A stretch of 64,000 bases of DNA, taken from contig NC_080544.1 of NCBI RefSeq assembly GCF_028640845.1, positions 55,775,211-55,839,210 of the forward strand. The letters run 5' to 3'. The notes beneath the pieces are model-generated. The model was not told where the DNA came from. It was given only the letters and a program-made list of their open reading frames with translations, and did no database searches. Below, piece by piece: positions 10,752 to 22,234 of the stretch (the first letter of the stretch is position 1; each line of letters opens with the position of its first letter). Source of the DNA: Ahaetulla prasina. Lineage: Eukaryota > Chordata > Lepidosauria > Squamata > Colubridae. Position numbers and translations under genes: made by a program.

Positions 10752-12547
10752 CTATTAACATTTTACTGTGTGTTTCAATTAAAGAAGACATGTCAGTTTA
10801 CTGGCACAAAACAGTCACCCAGCCAGGAAGAAACACATATTCATTATGAGGAGAAAATTTGAGAAAATGGAGGAAGTGAAAGAAAGTACAGATCAAGAAA
10901 ATGAAGATGGACAATATGAGAAAAGATGTTTGGTAAACTTTGCTAAAATTTAAACCTTAAGACATGTCAAAATTTCTTTTCTTTCAATCAAGCAACAAAT
11001 AAACAATTTTTTTATTCTTTTATTCCTCCACTCCTATTAAAATATTTTTAAAAGTCTTAGAAATCTATCCAGTGGCATGTTTAAGGTATGTCAGTCTAGG
11101 TACGCACAAGTGTTTTCTTCCTCTGTATTATCCTATCTTCTCACCATTCTTTGTTCGAATTTTTTTCGACTAATAGAATACTCGCCATAATACATGGCTT
11201 GACTGGTACACCGGGGCTTGCTTAATTATCATATGCATGTAAAATGTTAAGCAAAAGAAGCTTTTTTGCTTTCAAGGAAACTAATTCCTATTATATTTAG
11301 TAGAGTATTAAGTAATAGATAAGTTCATATTGCATGGTTCTGGCTTATCTGCACTGTTTCTGATAATAAATCAAGGATGGGACAAAGGAGAAAACAAGTG
11401 ATCTTTAGAACTGTACACTGCTGTTTTAGTCCTAGTGAACATTATTAAATTGAAATATAAAATTATCCACCAGTTCCATGGCTACAATTATACTTGGCCC
11501 TTGCAAAATCTCATATACTGTGATTGGCACTTTGTAACAAATTTAAAACCCTTTAACCTGGACGAGATTTACTAACACCAAGCCAATAACCTTTGTTGAA
11601 AATAATAATAATAATTTAAATGGATGAGAAAGTAATGGACAGGAAAAGAAAAGGTAACAGAATTGAAGAATTTGTGGTTGAAATAGTTTTGGAATCTTTG
11701 GATGGCTGTGAATATGGGTTCTTTGCTTCCATTTCATGGTGCTTGCCAACATATGGTCTTCCAACTTTCAGTGGAATTAATTCTCTGGCCAGCACTGAGC
11801 TCAACTTGTGTCAATCTTTCTAAACCAATTTGACTGAATTTGAAATTTATTACCACTTCCGTGTCGTCAAGTAACTTGACAAAGAAGATGAAAAGAAAGA
11901 TATTCAATTTATATATTCCAGGAAAAAAAGAAAAAAAAAGTCTGCTATAAAACTATGAAGACTGTTCCTGAAATCCTGTATTATCTTACTGCATACTTAA
12001 CAACACTTACTGACATGTTCTCCCTCCTGATTCCTTTTCATTTGGAGCATCTGGATGGGATAATACATGGAGCTCCATTCCAATCTCCCCAACCAGCAGC
12101 CTTCTGATTAATTAATCATTCAAGGCATTTGAATAATACATTAAAGATATATTTCAATACTTGGTGGAAAAAAGAGGAAAGGAAAGAAAAAAGTTCTCGT
12201 AACAGAAAAGATGTAAGCTGTAAATAGCCACTGAGATGTAGAGATGAAGAAAATTTCTGTCCTTTGTTTGCATGAGAATAAGAAACTCTGTTCAGCTTAC
12301 GACTAAAGTATGTTAACTACTTAAGGCTATGATTTTGAGGTGAAGTGAAAAGACAGCTGTACAAGATATATATGAATTCTAAGTTATTGTACAATATTAT
12401 ATAGGGAGAAATAAACAGGCATATAAGAAACACAAAAAAGAACTAGAGTTGTGAAACAGGATTAAGAACTATGCTCAAAACACCAATTTGCATGCAGTAT
12501 CTGTTCAGAAAAAATGACTGCCAAATACTAAATGTAAATTGTAAAAT
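10752..12547. other. unannotated AT-rich sequence
   Basis: No supported gene or clear repeat. Short frames near 11,543-11,823 overlap on opposite strands and show no domain. Confidence 0.4.
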
Positions 12548-12680
12548 CTCTGTGGAGATTCTCAGTCATCCAGGTCACGGTTGTCCCAAAGGTACTTTTT
12601 TTAAAAGGCAACTGAATTTTCTTTGTTTTTCTTTGAAGATGTTTCGCTTCTCATCCAAGAAGCTATTTCAGTTCTTCAAA
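12548..12680 (+). repeat. interspersed repeat, same family as the 43.4-44.0 kb repeats
   Basis: It shares 'gagattctcag', 'ttgtcccaaaggt' and 'tctcatccaagaagct' in the same order as 43,707-43,842. The family is unclassified here. Similar 'tctcatccaagaagcttctt' units are widespread in vertebrates, but I cannot assign a transposon class with confidence. Confidence 0.7.
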
Positions 12681-12881
12681 ATGCCTATATTATTTTTTTA
12701 AATAACTCATGGTGAACATACCCAATACTCCTTCATTTTCCTGTTTTCCCCATAACATCATCTCTCTATAACCAGTCTCCTATAAATTTTCAGAATTATG
12801 TCAATCAACAAAGACAACAAACATAAAAACAGTAAAACAAAAACAAAGGAAAGATTATACTGTAAATACATTTGGGTATAG

Positions 12882-13496
12882 GTTTTAATTTTATTTGTCA
12901 TATAGGTAGATTTATTTACCCATTCAATAATAATTAGTATTCACTAATTATATTTAACAAGAATTGTATCTATTGTTCCTTACTACTTGGTAAAACCTTA
13001 TCTTTGCCTAGTGTGTCTTAGACTTGATTACATTAAAAACTTGTCAAAGAATAATGTGTTCACATATTGTGAAAGCCATATGCATGTGCATAAGGAAGAC
13101 ATAGGATAATTGAAGACATTTGGGTATTTGCAAAGATTATCTTTTTTAAAATTTATTCAGTGCAAATCCACTGCACTGAGCCCACCAGTTAAAAGTTTGT
13201 AGGAGCACTGAAAGTGTGCTATGTCTCTTGATAATGAGTTCCCTGTGTATTGCACGGTACATGTTGCTAACATTATTTCTTGCTAAATAATAAATATGCT
13301 TTGGATTTGGAAATTAATCAGCTTGTATGTAGGAATATGAATCTAGTATCTCACCATCTTTCAATCTGGTGGTTAAAGTCAAGAAATGATTTCTTGATTT
13401 TCTTGGGTTGCCCAAAAATGAAAAGGCAGTATTAAAGTATAAATAATCTAAATTGTTAATTAACTTAGATCTGAAATATTTTTAGTATTAAACAAA
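12882..13496 (+). repeat. tandem duplication, unit 1 (615 bp)
   Basis: This segment is repeated immediately downstream at 13,497-14,110 with only a few differences: a T/A shift in a homopolymer near 13,143, gagcactg versus gagcattg, and a one-base indel near 13,443. The breakpoints share the short motif gtttt at 12,882, 13,497 and 14,111. It has no recognisable gene. Confidence 0.97.
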
Positions 13497-14110
13497 GTTT
13501 TCATTTTATTTGTCATATAGGTAGATTTATTTACCCATTCAATAATAATTAGTATTCACTAATTATATTTAACAAGAATTGTATCTATTGTTCCTTACTA
13601 CTTGGTAAAACCTTATCTTTGCCTAGTGTGTCTTAGACTTGATTACATTAAAAACTTGTCAAAGAATAATGTGTTCACATATTGTGAAAGCCATATGCAT
13701 GTGCATAAGGAAGACATAGGATAATTGAAGACATTTGGGTATTTGCAAAGATTATCTTTTTAAAAATTTATTCAGTGCAAATCCACTGCACTGAGCCCAC
13801 CAGTTAAAAGTTTGTAGGAGCATTGAAAGTGTGCTATGTCTCTTGATAATGAGTTCCCTGTGTATTGCACGGTACATGTTGCTAACATTATTTCTTGCTA
13901 AATAATAAATATGCTTTGGATTTGGAAATTAATCAGCTTGTATGTAGGAATATGAATCTAGTATCTCACCATCTTTCAATCTGGTGGTTAAAGTCAAGAA
14001 ATGATTTCTTGATTTTCTTGGGTTGCCCAAAAATGAAAAGGCAGTATTAAAGTATAAATATCTAAATTGTTAATTAACTTAGATCTGAAATATTTTTAGT
14101 ATTAAACAAA
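13497..14110 (+). repeat. tandem duplication, unit 2 (614 bp)
   Basis: This is the direct second copy of 12,882-13,496, about 99 percent identical by eye. The junction motif gtttt at both ends fits microhomology-mediated duplication. An assembly overlap left unmerged would look the same. Confidence 0.97.
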
Positions 14111-14115
14111 GTTTT

Positions 14116-16002
14116 GAATTTTCTTCAGGATATAAAAATACAACTTGTATTTGTTTTAACCAAAATAAGCACATATGATTTTGAATTTTCCCTGATTCTC
14201 ACTTGTATTCTTTTAACTAGGTTAAGATCTCTCTCTCTCTCTTCTTACATTGGAAGTCATATACTTATTAGCCTGCAAGTTTTCAACTTGTATTTATTCT
14301 ACTCTGCAGTCTTTTTCTGTCAGGTTCATATTTCTTTCTAGATACAAGCTGATGATACTATCAGCTCCTGATACACATGCCTTGTGATACCCTATGTTTA
14401 CATAGTAGGCCAGTGAGAAAAGGTCAGGCTTATTTCTCTGACCTTTTACAGTTTTGTAAACATTGGCAGCTGGAGATGTATGCTGCCTATATGTCAGTTA
14501 TGGTGAAAGGTTGTTTCTGGTAGTGACATGCAAGGAAGGTGGCTGAACAGATATTTGGTACTCTCCACAGCATAACATGTTTTCTTTCTTATTGAGACAG
14601 CGTAGCTGCTTCTCATCATTTTCAAATGTTGAGTTTGTCTTTACTTACAATTTTAACTTTATATTTGGCAGGTGTGAATTATGAAACACTGTCCGGATGG
14701 TTTGTTTGCTTGGCAGTCCAATGTCATTTGGCTAGATAATTGAATGTAAAGTTGTAAATGAACAAGGTGAAAAACACCAAGAACGTGCAGAAAAGAACTG
14801 TGTATTATCATATAAGTTAGGGCTTACAAAGAAGTACATTCCTGTGAAGGGACAGATGGGTTTAACCACAGGTTTGCTTTAAAAATGGTGAGGACCAGTG
14901 CAGAATCCAATGCTGATTTGGGCATGGAGGCAGAAGAGGTGATTCTAGGCTTATTTCTTTTTCTGGAAGAAATGGGAAGCAGGGTTTAAAATGCATACTT
15001 ATCTGCAAACTTCAAGAATTGGCTATTTTAACTCTCATCTGTAGAATGAAGAGGTGGCCTTCCTTCAACTGTATTCAGGCAGGGGATGAGATGGAACACT
15101 CCAGTTTACTCCCATTATCTCTGTTGAATGGGAGGTGAGATGGAAACCTCCACTTACATTCAGCTGAACATTAACAGAAGCCTCCAACCAATCATACTCC
15201 CCCCCCTTAATTTATTAGGTCTTTCAATTGTACAGGTCACTGTTGATATATAGTTGAATACAAATAGAATCTCTCTCTGAAAATCTTTTTCTACCTGAGC
15301 TGTTGAGGAAATAAGCTTTTAGAAAGTACTACATGCAGTGGACTTGACCTATGCAGCTCTCACATATTTCTGCATACTACTTTTTCATTATAAAAGATCT
15401 ACACCAGTACTAAGGCTTAGAATAGTAACTGAATACAGAATCTTCATTACAGAACATATTAATTTACAGCTGAGTTAATATAGATAATATATTATAAATT
15501 GAATATTGACCAGATTCTGCTCTCACACAAAATTTGGTTCAGCTTGTTGTCACTGAATCTATTTACATTCTGGTTTTTTTGCACAGCTTATTTCTGATTT
15601 TTAGTGCCATGATCATAAAGCAAATAAGTAGCCCATCCTGAAAATAGGTTAATGTGCACTGAGTGTTCTTCTAAAAGAAATTGCAAGTTTTGGAAAATCC
15701 TTATTGGAAAGAAGCAAGCCAGTTTCTTGGCATCTATATGGTGAAAATTCAACAGATAATAGTGATTACCAGCAGGGAACCAATCATGTGCCCTGCCTGC
15801 TATAGAACTGTTTGAGATTTCTGTTAAAAGAACTCTGAACCTAATTCAGTGCCATAAATATTGGCAAAACCTGTAAGAATTTGAAGAGCCTTATTCTAAC
15901 TCAAAAGGTGATCAGAAAGAGGTATTTAATCATTAAGATAACCTCAAGTTGAGCTGACACCTGCTGATTTTATGGATGTGTCTATATAGTTTTCTTAGCA
16001 AA
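14116..16002. other. unannotated sequence
   Basis: Unique AT-rich DNA with no supported gene. A 75-codon frame at 14,114-14,341 has hydrophobic stretches but no context that supports it. Confidence 0.4.
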
Positions 16003-18273
16003 GTATAAAATTGGTTTGTCATTGCCTTCTTCTGAAATGTTCTTTCAGTTTCTATTGTGTCATCCTGGTATGTTCATTTGGACTCTTTGGAACTGTCTAA
16101 ATCTGAAATTGATTTTTTAGCACCTTTCTCATTGAATTCTTTTAGCAAGATTTATTGAAATGAAAGGAATTCAAAATTTCCAGCAATTTAACAGATTTGC
16201 ATTGAGAATCAATATATTGCCATATACATTAAAGTAAAACCTTTTTAATTTTCTTTCTAATAGATTTTTTTGGTAATCTGGTGAGCAAGTTGGTCATTTT
16301 ATAGTTTAGCTGCTTAAATAAGAAACTCATAAATCTTCATATTGGGAACCAACTATTTTATTTCTCTGGCCTTCCCAAACAAATAGTAATTGAAAATGGA
16401 CCTGTTTAACTTTTATGTTATTTTGGCAATGAAAACAGAAAGTCTTGTCTTTCTTTGATAAATGAAACTGGGGTGTGTGTTTTTTTTGTCATTCCTGCCA
16501 CTTTTCTAACTACAAAAAAAGATGGAATACAATTCTTTATTTTTTTGCCAAGCAGGTCACTTCTTTTCCACATTCAAAGATCTTCCCAAATAATCCTGTG
16601 TTTTTTAACTAGAGCAATTTATCATGGGTTTGTTAGATTGTTTATCTCCTAACTATCCTGTTTTATATCTTCCTCTACTCCTCTTATTTTATTCTTTAAT
16701 AAATTCAGTAATTTTTTCATTGTTAAAAGAGTTTCTGACTAGCGCCAGAGGTTAGTCTTTCTACTTGTTTACATACTCAGATTTGTTTTCATCTGCATCA
16801 TCTGCACAGAACTAAGAAGTCAGAGGAATGCATTCAACTTGCTTATCATACCCAGTCATTTCCCAAGGCTTCTAGTGTTCCAGAACCTATCCTGCCTAGA
16901 GAGAAATGGAAATGGAAAGGGTATACTGCCTACAAGTTCCATTGAAACGCACAATAATAGTTTTCCTCGTAAAATTAAGCAACAGGATACCTTTATTATA
17001 ATATTAACTTGATCATGTTTAACTAGTTTATATTTCAAGCTGGGCTACTTTTCTGTTTAAATATGGAAGTTACCCATATTTATGTATGCCACATAATAAT
17101 AAATGGATAGCTCATTGATGCAGAAGATTCCATGATGTCAATAATGAAAAATATGCCTTAGAAATTATAGATGCTGATGTAACTGAATACTTTGGTTTTT
17201 ATCAGCAAATTCATCACTAATCTTATATGAATGGATGATTCCCAAAATAAAAGTCAATTAACATATCACCCTGTTCTTATGGAGACACAAATGTGAATTT
17301 CAAATGTTAATGGAACTAAAACTGGCAATATTATATTCTGAATACTTCGGGTATTTTTATGGTGGAATTTTGACCCATGAAACTATAATCAGAAATATGG
17401 TGCTATATCAGCACCTTTATAGGCAAAACTCTTCTGGAGAAATTAGTCACTTCTCTGGTACATAAGTTATAGCTGACACCTTCCATTCAACCTGGGGCTG
17501 AATTTTTCTAGCTGGTAATTGAGTCTTACATTATACACCAGTTGGAATGTGCTTTGTGATTCTCATACTGACAGATACTACACCACAATATCAAGGAAAT
17601 GCTATTACTCATTAATACTGACTAGCTAGGTCACCCTTATGCATTATGCAGGAAATACACCTCTGTTGCATTTAGCCCAAGGGAAGCATTAATGGTCAGA
17701 TTCCAAATCTTAAGCCAAAACCTAACAGGTAGTTAACTAGACACGTTGACATCTCTGTTAACTGTAGTGGCTCTCTTGGGTATTTCTGTTCTAATCATTT
17801 CAAGTTCTTTTGTCTCTTGCTAATATGTCATTTAGTTGCTGAGATTACGAGGGAATTGACGTTATATACTATTATTGTTTCCATTAATCTCATGAGCTGA
17901 ATTCTTTTTAAAGTATTTATTGCCTAGAAAAAGCTTTAAGTTATTTTCAAAATTGGAAAAAAATAAATAAAAAGCTGTTTTTTAAAATAATAGAAAACAA
18001 TGAAAAATTGCAATTATGAAGCTGCAAAGTGGAATCATTGTGATTGATAAAGAAAGAAGAGGAACATGTCTTATCATCTTTTATCATTCCTGACACTGCA
18101 GTAGCTATTTTGAAAAGGAGTTGCCAGCTTTGCTTATTACTAGACCTAAAACTTATTTGAAGGTCAAATAACAGTACAAACATTAAAACTTGGCCTTTCA
18201 TTACAATTCTAGCCATGAAAATAAGTTGCAGAAATGAAAGAAAGAATGAATAACTGTGGTACATTTTAATATA
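16003..18273 (+). repeat. 2.27-kb duplicated block, copy 1 (empty gypsy site)
   Basis: The block is repeated at 19,569-22,234 with about four substitutions and a handful of one-base indels. At its left edge the sequence 'tagcaaagtataaaattgg' is continuous. In copy 2 the same 'gtataaaattgg' directly follows the 3' end of a gypsy LTR, so copy 1 carries the site without insertion. Copy 1 lacks the LINE insertion present in copy 2. It stops abruptly at 'acattttaatata', where gypsy interior sequence begins. Confidence 0.97.
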
Positions 18274-18275
18274 GC

Positions 18276-19340
18276 GACAAGGTTGGCAAATGCCAAAGGT
18301 GCCAGGAGTCCAGACCACTACCGCCAACGGCCCCAGTCCGGGAGTGGGAGAAACCCCAAGGCCCTTGGTCCCGTATACACATAGACTTCGCGGGCCCCTT
18401 CCATGGCCAAACCTTTCTAAAAGTGGGGGATGCATTCTCCAAATGGCTGGAGATCATCCTAATGAAATCCACAACCGCTGAAGCTGTCATTTCAGCACTA
18501 AGGCACCTCACGCACGGGCTGCCAGACACTCTCGTGTCAGACAATGGGCCACAGTTCACCGCGACACTTTTTGAGGGGTACTTAGCAGAAGAGGGCATCC
18601 GACATGCCCTCTCAGCGCCTTTCCACCCTGCGACGAACGGCCTTGCTGAACGTTTCGTCCGGAGCGCGAAAGAGGCATTGTCAAGAAGCGGCCCGGGTGA
18701 TTGGCAATCACAAATTGACGCATTCCTGACGGTACAACACAGGACCCCTTGTGTAGCTACTGGCCGCAGCCCAGCGGAGCTACTGATGGGGCGAAAACTA
18801 AGATGCCCCTTAGACCGGTTAAACCCGAATTACACGCCAGACGGGTACAAAACAATATCAGGCAAAACAAGGGAACTAACCATAGAGAGTCCTGTATGGG
18901 CGCACAATTACGGTGACGGCCCAAACTGGTTAAAGGGAACAATCATTGACACCACGGGGCCCAAGTCTTATCTTGTAGAGATAGAGGACGGCCGAGTGTG
19001 GAGACGCCACATAGATCAGCTGAGGAATAGGATTATCACTAGACCAGAAATAGACGGAACGGGCCCTGACTATTCATTGATTGAACCCGCAGCTGACTCA
19101 AGCCGAGAAAAAACGGGGGACTTATCTGGCTCAGACGAGGTCCAGCGACACCATCCGGTCCTTCCTGAGGACAGCGGGCACGACTCGGCAAGTAATCCAA
19201 GGCCGGATGGCCCGGAGGAGGAGCTGAGAGGAACGAGCAGTCCCTCCCGTCAGCTCGACTCACTCCCAGATAATGAACTGCGCAGGTCCGGGCGAGTTAG
19301 GAAACGCCCAGCGTACCTGCGCGACTACGTAGAGAAATAA
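18276..19340 (+). CDS. Ty3/gypsy integrase, C-terminal part of pol (partial)
   Basis: The frame is open from 18,276 to the TAA at 19,338-19,340 with no internal start needed, because it is the end of a polyprotein cut off on the left. Integrase joins the reverse-transcribed element DNA into chromosomes. The second half of the zinc-binding HHCC motif is seen as CQRC (18,291-18,302). The catalytic triad is D in 'HIDFAGPF' (18,384), D in 'SDNGPQFT' (18,540) and E in 'NGLAERFV' (18,648), with the canonical 35-residue gap between the second D and E. The tail has 'MGRKLRCPLDRLNP' and a charged, Pro/Ser-rich C-terminus ending 'RSGRVRKRPAYLRDYVEK', typical of vertebrate gypsy. It is GC-richer than its surroundings. 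Confidence 0.95.
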   Translation, partial: DKVGKCQRCQESRPLPPTAPVREWEKPQGPWSRIHIDFAGPFHGQTFLKVGDAFSKWLEIILMKSTTAEAVISALRHLTHGLPDTLVSDNGPQFTATLFEGYLAEEGIRHALSAPFHPATNGLAERFVRSAKEALSRSGPGDWQSQIDAFLTVQHRTPCVATGRSPAELLMGRKLRCPLDRLNPNYTPDGYKTISGKTRELTIESPVWAHNYGDGPNWLKGTIIDTTGPKSYLVEIEDGRVWRRHIDQLRNRIITRPEIDGTGPDYSLIEPAADSSREKTGDLSGSDEVQRHHPVLPEDSGHDSASNPRPDGPEEELRGTSSPSRQLDSLPDNELRRSGRVRKRPAYLRDYVEK

Positions 19341-19378
19341 TATGCTAAATGTATGCAAATATAAGTAAAGTGTTTTCT

Positions 19379-19391
19379 GGGAGGGAAGGAG
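19379..19391 (+). promoter_or_regulatory. polypurine tract of the gypsy element
   Basis: The purine run gggagggaaggag lies immediately before the TG of the LTR. In LTR retroelements this tract resists RNase H and primes plus-strand DNA synthesis. Confidence 0.9.
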
Positions 19392-19568
19392 TGTAATGTA
19401 TCTTTAAAAGTTTTGGCGGGAATTAGCACGTTGCTGATTGGTTGAGGCCACCGGCCGAATTGTATATAAAGAGAGGTTTGCCCCAGTACTGGTTGCTGGA
19501 TTCACTGTATATTAAAGAGCTGTTGTCACTACCCTGGTCTCCTGCCTCGTTATTGCCCAAACTTAACA
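19392..19568 (+). mobile_element. 3' LTR of the gypsy element, 177 bp
   Basis: The LTR starts TGTAATG and ends TTAACA, giving the canonical TG...CA ends. It contains a TATA box (tgtatataaa, about 19,461) and a polyadenylation-like attaaa (about 19,512). The left LTR of the pair is not in the window. Confidence 0.9.
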
Positions 19569-22234
19569 GTATAAAATTGGTTTGTCATTGCCTTCTTCTG
19601 AAATGTTCTTTCAGTTTCTATTGTGTCATCCTGGTATGTTCATTTGGACTCTTTGGAACTGTCTAAATCTGAAATTGATTTTTTAGCACCTTTCTCATTG
19701 AATTCTTTTAGCAAGATTTATTGAAATGAAAGGAATTCAAAATTTCCAGCAATTTAACAGATTTGCATTGAGAATCAATATATTGCCATATACATTAAAG
19801 TAAAACCTTTTTAATTTTCTTTCTAATAGATTTTTTTGGTAATCTGGTGAGCAAGTTGGTCATTTTATAGTTTAGCTGCTTAAATAAGAAACTCATAAAT
19901 CTTCATATTGGGAACCAACTATTTTATTTCTCTGGCCTTCCCAAACAAATAGTAATTGAAAATGGACCTGTTTAACTTTTATGTTATTTTGGCAATGAAA
20001 ACAGAAAGTCTTGTCTTTCTTTGATTAATGAAACTGGGGTGTGTTTTTTTTTTTTGTCATTCCTGCCACTTTTCTAACTACAAAAAAAGATGGAATACAA
20101 TTCTTTATTTTTTTGCCAAGCAGGTCACTTCTTTTCCACATTCAAAGATCTTCCCAAATAATCCTGTGTTTTTTAACTAGAGCAATTTATCATGGGTTTG
20201 TTAGATTGTTTATCTCCTAACTATCCTGTTTTATATCTTCCTCTACTCCTCTTATTTTATTCTTTAATAAATTCAGTAATTTTTTCATTGTTAAAAGAGT
20301 TTCTGACTAGCGCCAGAGGTTAGTCTTTCTACTTGTTTACATACTCAGATTTGTTTTCATCTGCATCATCTGCACAGAACTAAGAAGTCAGAGGAATGCA
20401 TTCAACTTACTTATCATACCCAGTCATTTCCCAAGGCTTCTAGTGTTCCAGAACCTATCCTGCCTAGAGAGAAATGGAAATAGAATAGAATAGAATAGAA
20501 TAGAATTTTATTGGCCAAGTGTGATTGGACACACAAGGAATTTGTCTTGGTGCATATGCTCTCAGTGTACATAAAAGAAAAGATACGTTCATCAAGGTAC
20601 AACATTTACAACACAATTGATGATCAATATATCAATATAAATCATAAGGATTGCCAGCAACAAGTTATAGTCATACAGTCATAAGTGGAAAGAGATTGGT
20701 GATGGGAACTATGAAACGATTAATAGTAGTGCAGATTCAGTAAATAGTCTGACAGTGTTGAGGGAATTATTTGTTTAGCAGAGTGATGGCCTTCGGGAAA
20801 AAACTGTTCTTGTGTCTAGTTGTTCTGGTGTGCAGTGCTCTATAGCGTCGTTTTGAGGGTAGGAGTTGAAATGGAAAGGGTATACTGCCTACAAGTTCCA
20901 TTGAAACGCACAATAATAGTTTTCCTCGTAAAATTAAGCAACAGGATACCTTTATTATAATATTAACTTGATCATGTTTAACTAGTTTATATTTCAAGCT
21001 GGGCTACTTTTCTGTTTAAATATGGAAGTTACCCATATTTATGTATGCCACATAATAATAAATGGATAGCTCATTGATGCAGAAGATTCCATGATGTCAA
21101 TAATGAAAAATATGCCTTAGAAATTATAGATGCTGATGTAACTGAATACTTTGGTTTTTATCAGCAAATTCATCACTAATCTTATATGAATGGATGATTC
21201 CCAAAATAAAAGTCAATTAACATATCACCCTGTTCTTATGGAGACACAAATGTGAATTTCAAATGTTAATGGAACTAAAACTGGCAATATTATATTCTGA
21301 ATACTTCGGGTATTTTTATGGTGGAATTTTGACCCATGAAACTATAATCAGAAATATGGTGCTATATCAGCACCTTTATAGGCAAAACTCTTCTGGAGAA
21401 ATTAGTCACTTCTCTGGTACATAAGTTATAGCTGACACCTTCCATTCAACCTGGGGCTGAATTTTTCTAGCTGGTAATTGAGTCCTACATTATACACCAG
21501 TTGGAATGTGCTTTGTGATTCTCATACTGACAGATACTACACCACAATATCAAGGAAATGCTATTACTCATTAATACTGACTAGCTAGGTCACCCTTATG
21601 CATTATGCAGGAAATACACCTCTGTTGCATTTAGCCCAAGGGAAGCATTAATGGTCAGATTCCAAATCTTAAGCCAAAAACCTAACAGGTAGTTAACTAG
21701 ACACGTTGACATCTCTGTTAACTGTAGTGGCTCTCTTGGGTATTTCTGTTCTAATCATTTCAAGTTCTTTTGTCTCTTGCTAATATGTCATTTAGTTGCT
21801 GAGATTACGAGGGGATTGACGTTATATACTATTATTGTTTCCATTAATCTCATGAGCTGAATTCTTTTTAAAGTATTTATTGCCTAGAAAAAGCTTTAAG
21901 TTATTTTTCAAAATTGGAAAAAAATAAATAAAAAGCTGTTTTTTAAAATAATAGAAAACAATGAAAAATTGCAATTATGAAGCTGCAAAGTGGAATCATT
22001 GTGATTGATAAAGAAAGAAGAGGAACATGTCTTATCATCTTTTATCATTCCTGACACTGCAGTAGCTATTTTGAAAAGGAGTTGCCAGCTTTGCTTATTA
22101 CTAGACCTAAAACTTATTTGAAGGTCAAATAACAGTACAAACATTAAAACTTGGCCTTTCATTACAATTCTAGCCATGAAAATAAGTTGCAGAAATGAAA
22201 GAAAGAATGAATAACTGTGGTACATTTTAATATA
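19569..22234 (+). repeat. 2.27-kb duplicated block, copy 2 (filled gypsy site, plus LINE insertion)
   Basis: This copy matches 16,003-18,273 base for base except for a few SNPs, homopolymer length changes, and a LINE insertion of about 387 bp near 20,481-20,867. It starts exactly at the right edge of the gypsy LTR and continues past 22,234 into unique sequence ('ttaacatttacc') that copy 1 lacks. Confidence 0.97.
20481..20867 (-). mobile_element. Rex1/CR1-like LINE 3' end, antisense, present in one copy only
   Basis: On the minus strand it reads 'RRYRALHTRTTRHKNSFFPK' then 'AITLLNK' (20,857-20,767), a 3' UTR with 'ccaatcacacttggccaata' and an (ATTCT)n tail at 20,481-20,505. It splits the sequence 'gaaatggaaatggaaagg' seen uninterrupted in copy 1 (16,903-16,920), leaving a short aaat-type repeat on both sides. 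The insertion is therefore younger than, or allelic to, the duplicated block. The clade name is inferred from the tail motif. Confidence 0.88.

Larger units (their letters stand above)
18274..19568 (+). mobile_element. Ty3/gypsy LTR retrotransposon, 3' part only
   Basis: The fragment holds the integrase end of pol, a polypurine tract and one LTR. It begins without any element boundary inside the integrase zinc-binding region, directly joined to duplicated unique DNA, so gag, protease, RT, RNase H and the 5' LTR are absent. Its coding frame is undamaged over 355 codons, which implies a young insertion. The right flank gtata (19,569-19,573) is the likely 5-bp target duplication because the same pentamer stands at the empty site in copy 1 (16,003). 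Confidence 0.95.

Noticed and set aside
12548..12680. Assignment of this repeat to Penelope-like elements
   Set aside because: A vague resemblance in the conserved block was not enough; no RT or endonuclease motif is linked to it here.
17947..18435. 162-codon minus-strand frame crossing the gypsy junction
   Set aside because: It spans unique DNA and reverse-strand integrase; the part in unique DNA recurs in copy 2 only because the block is duplicated.
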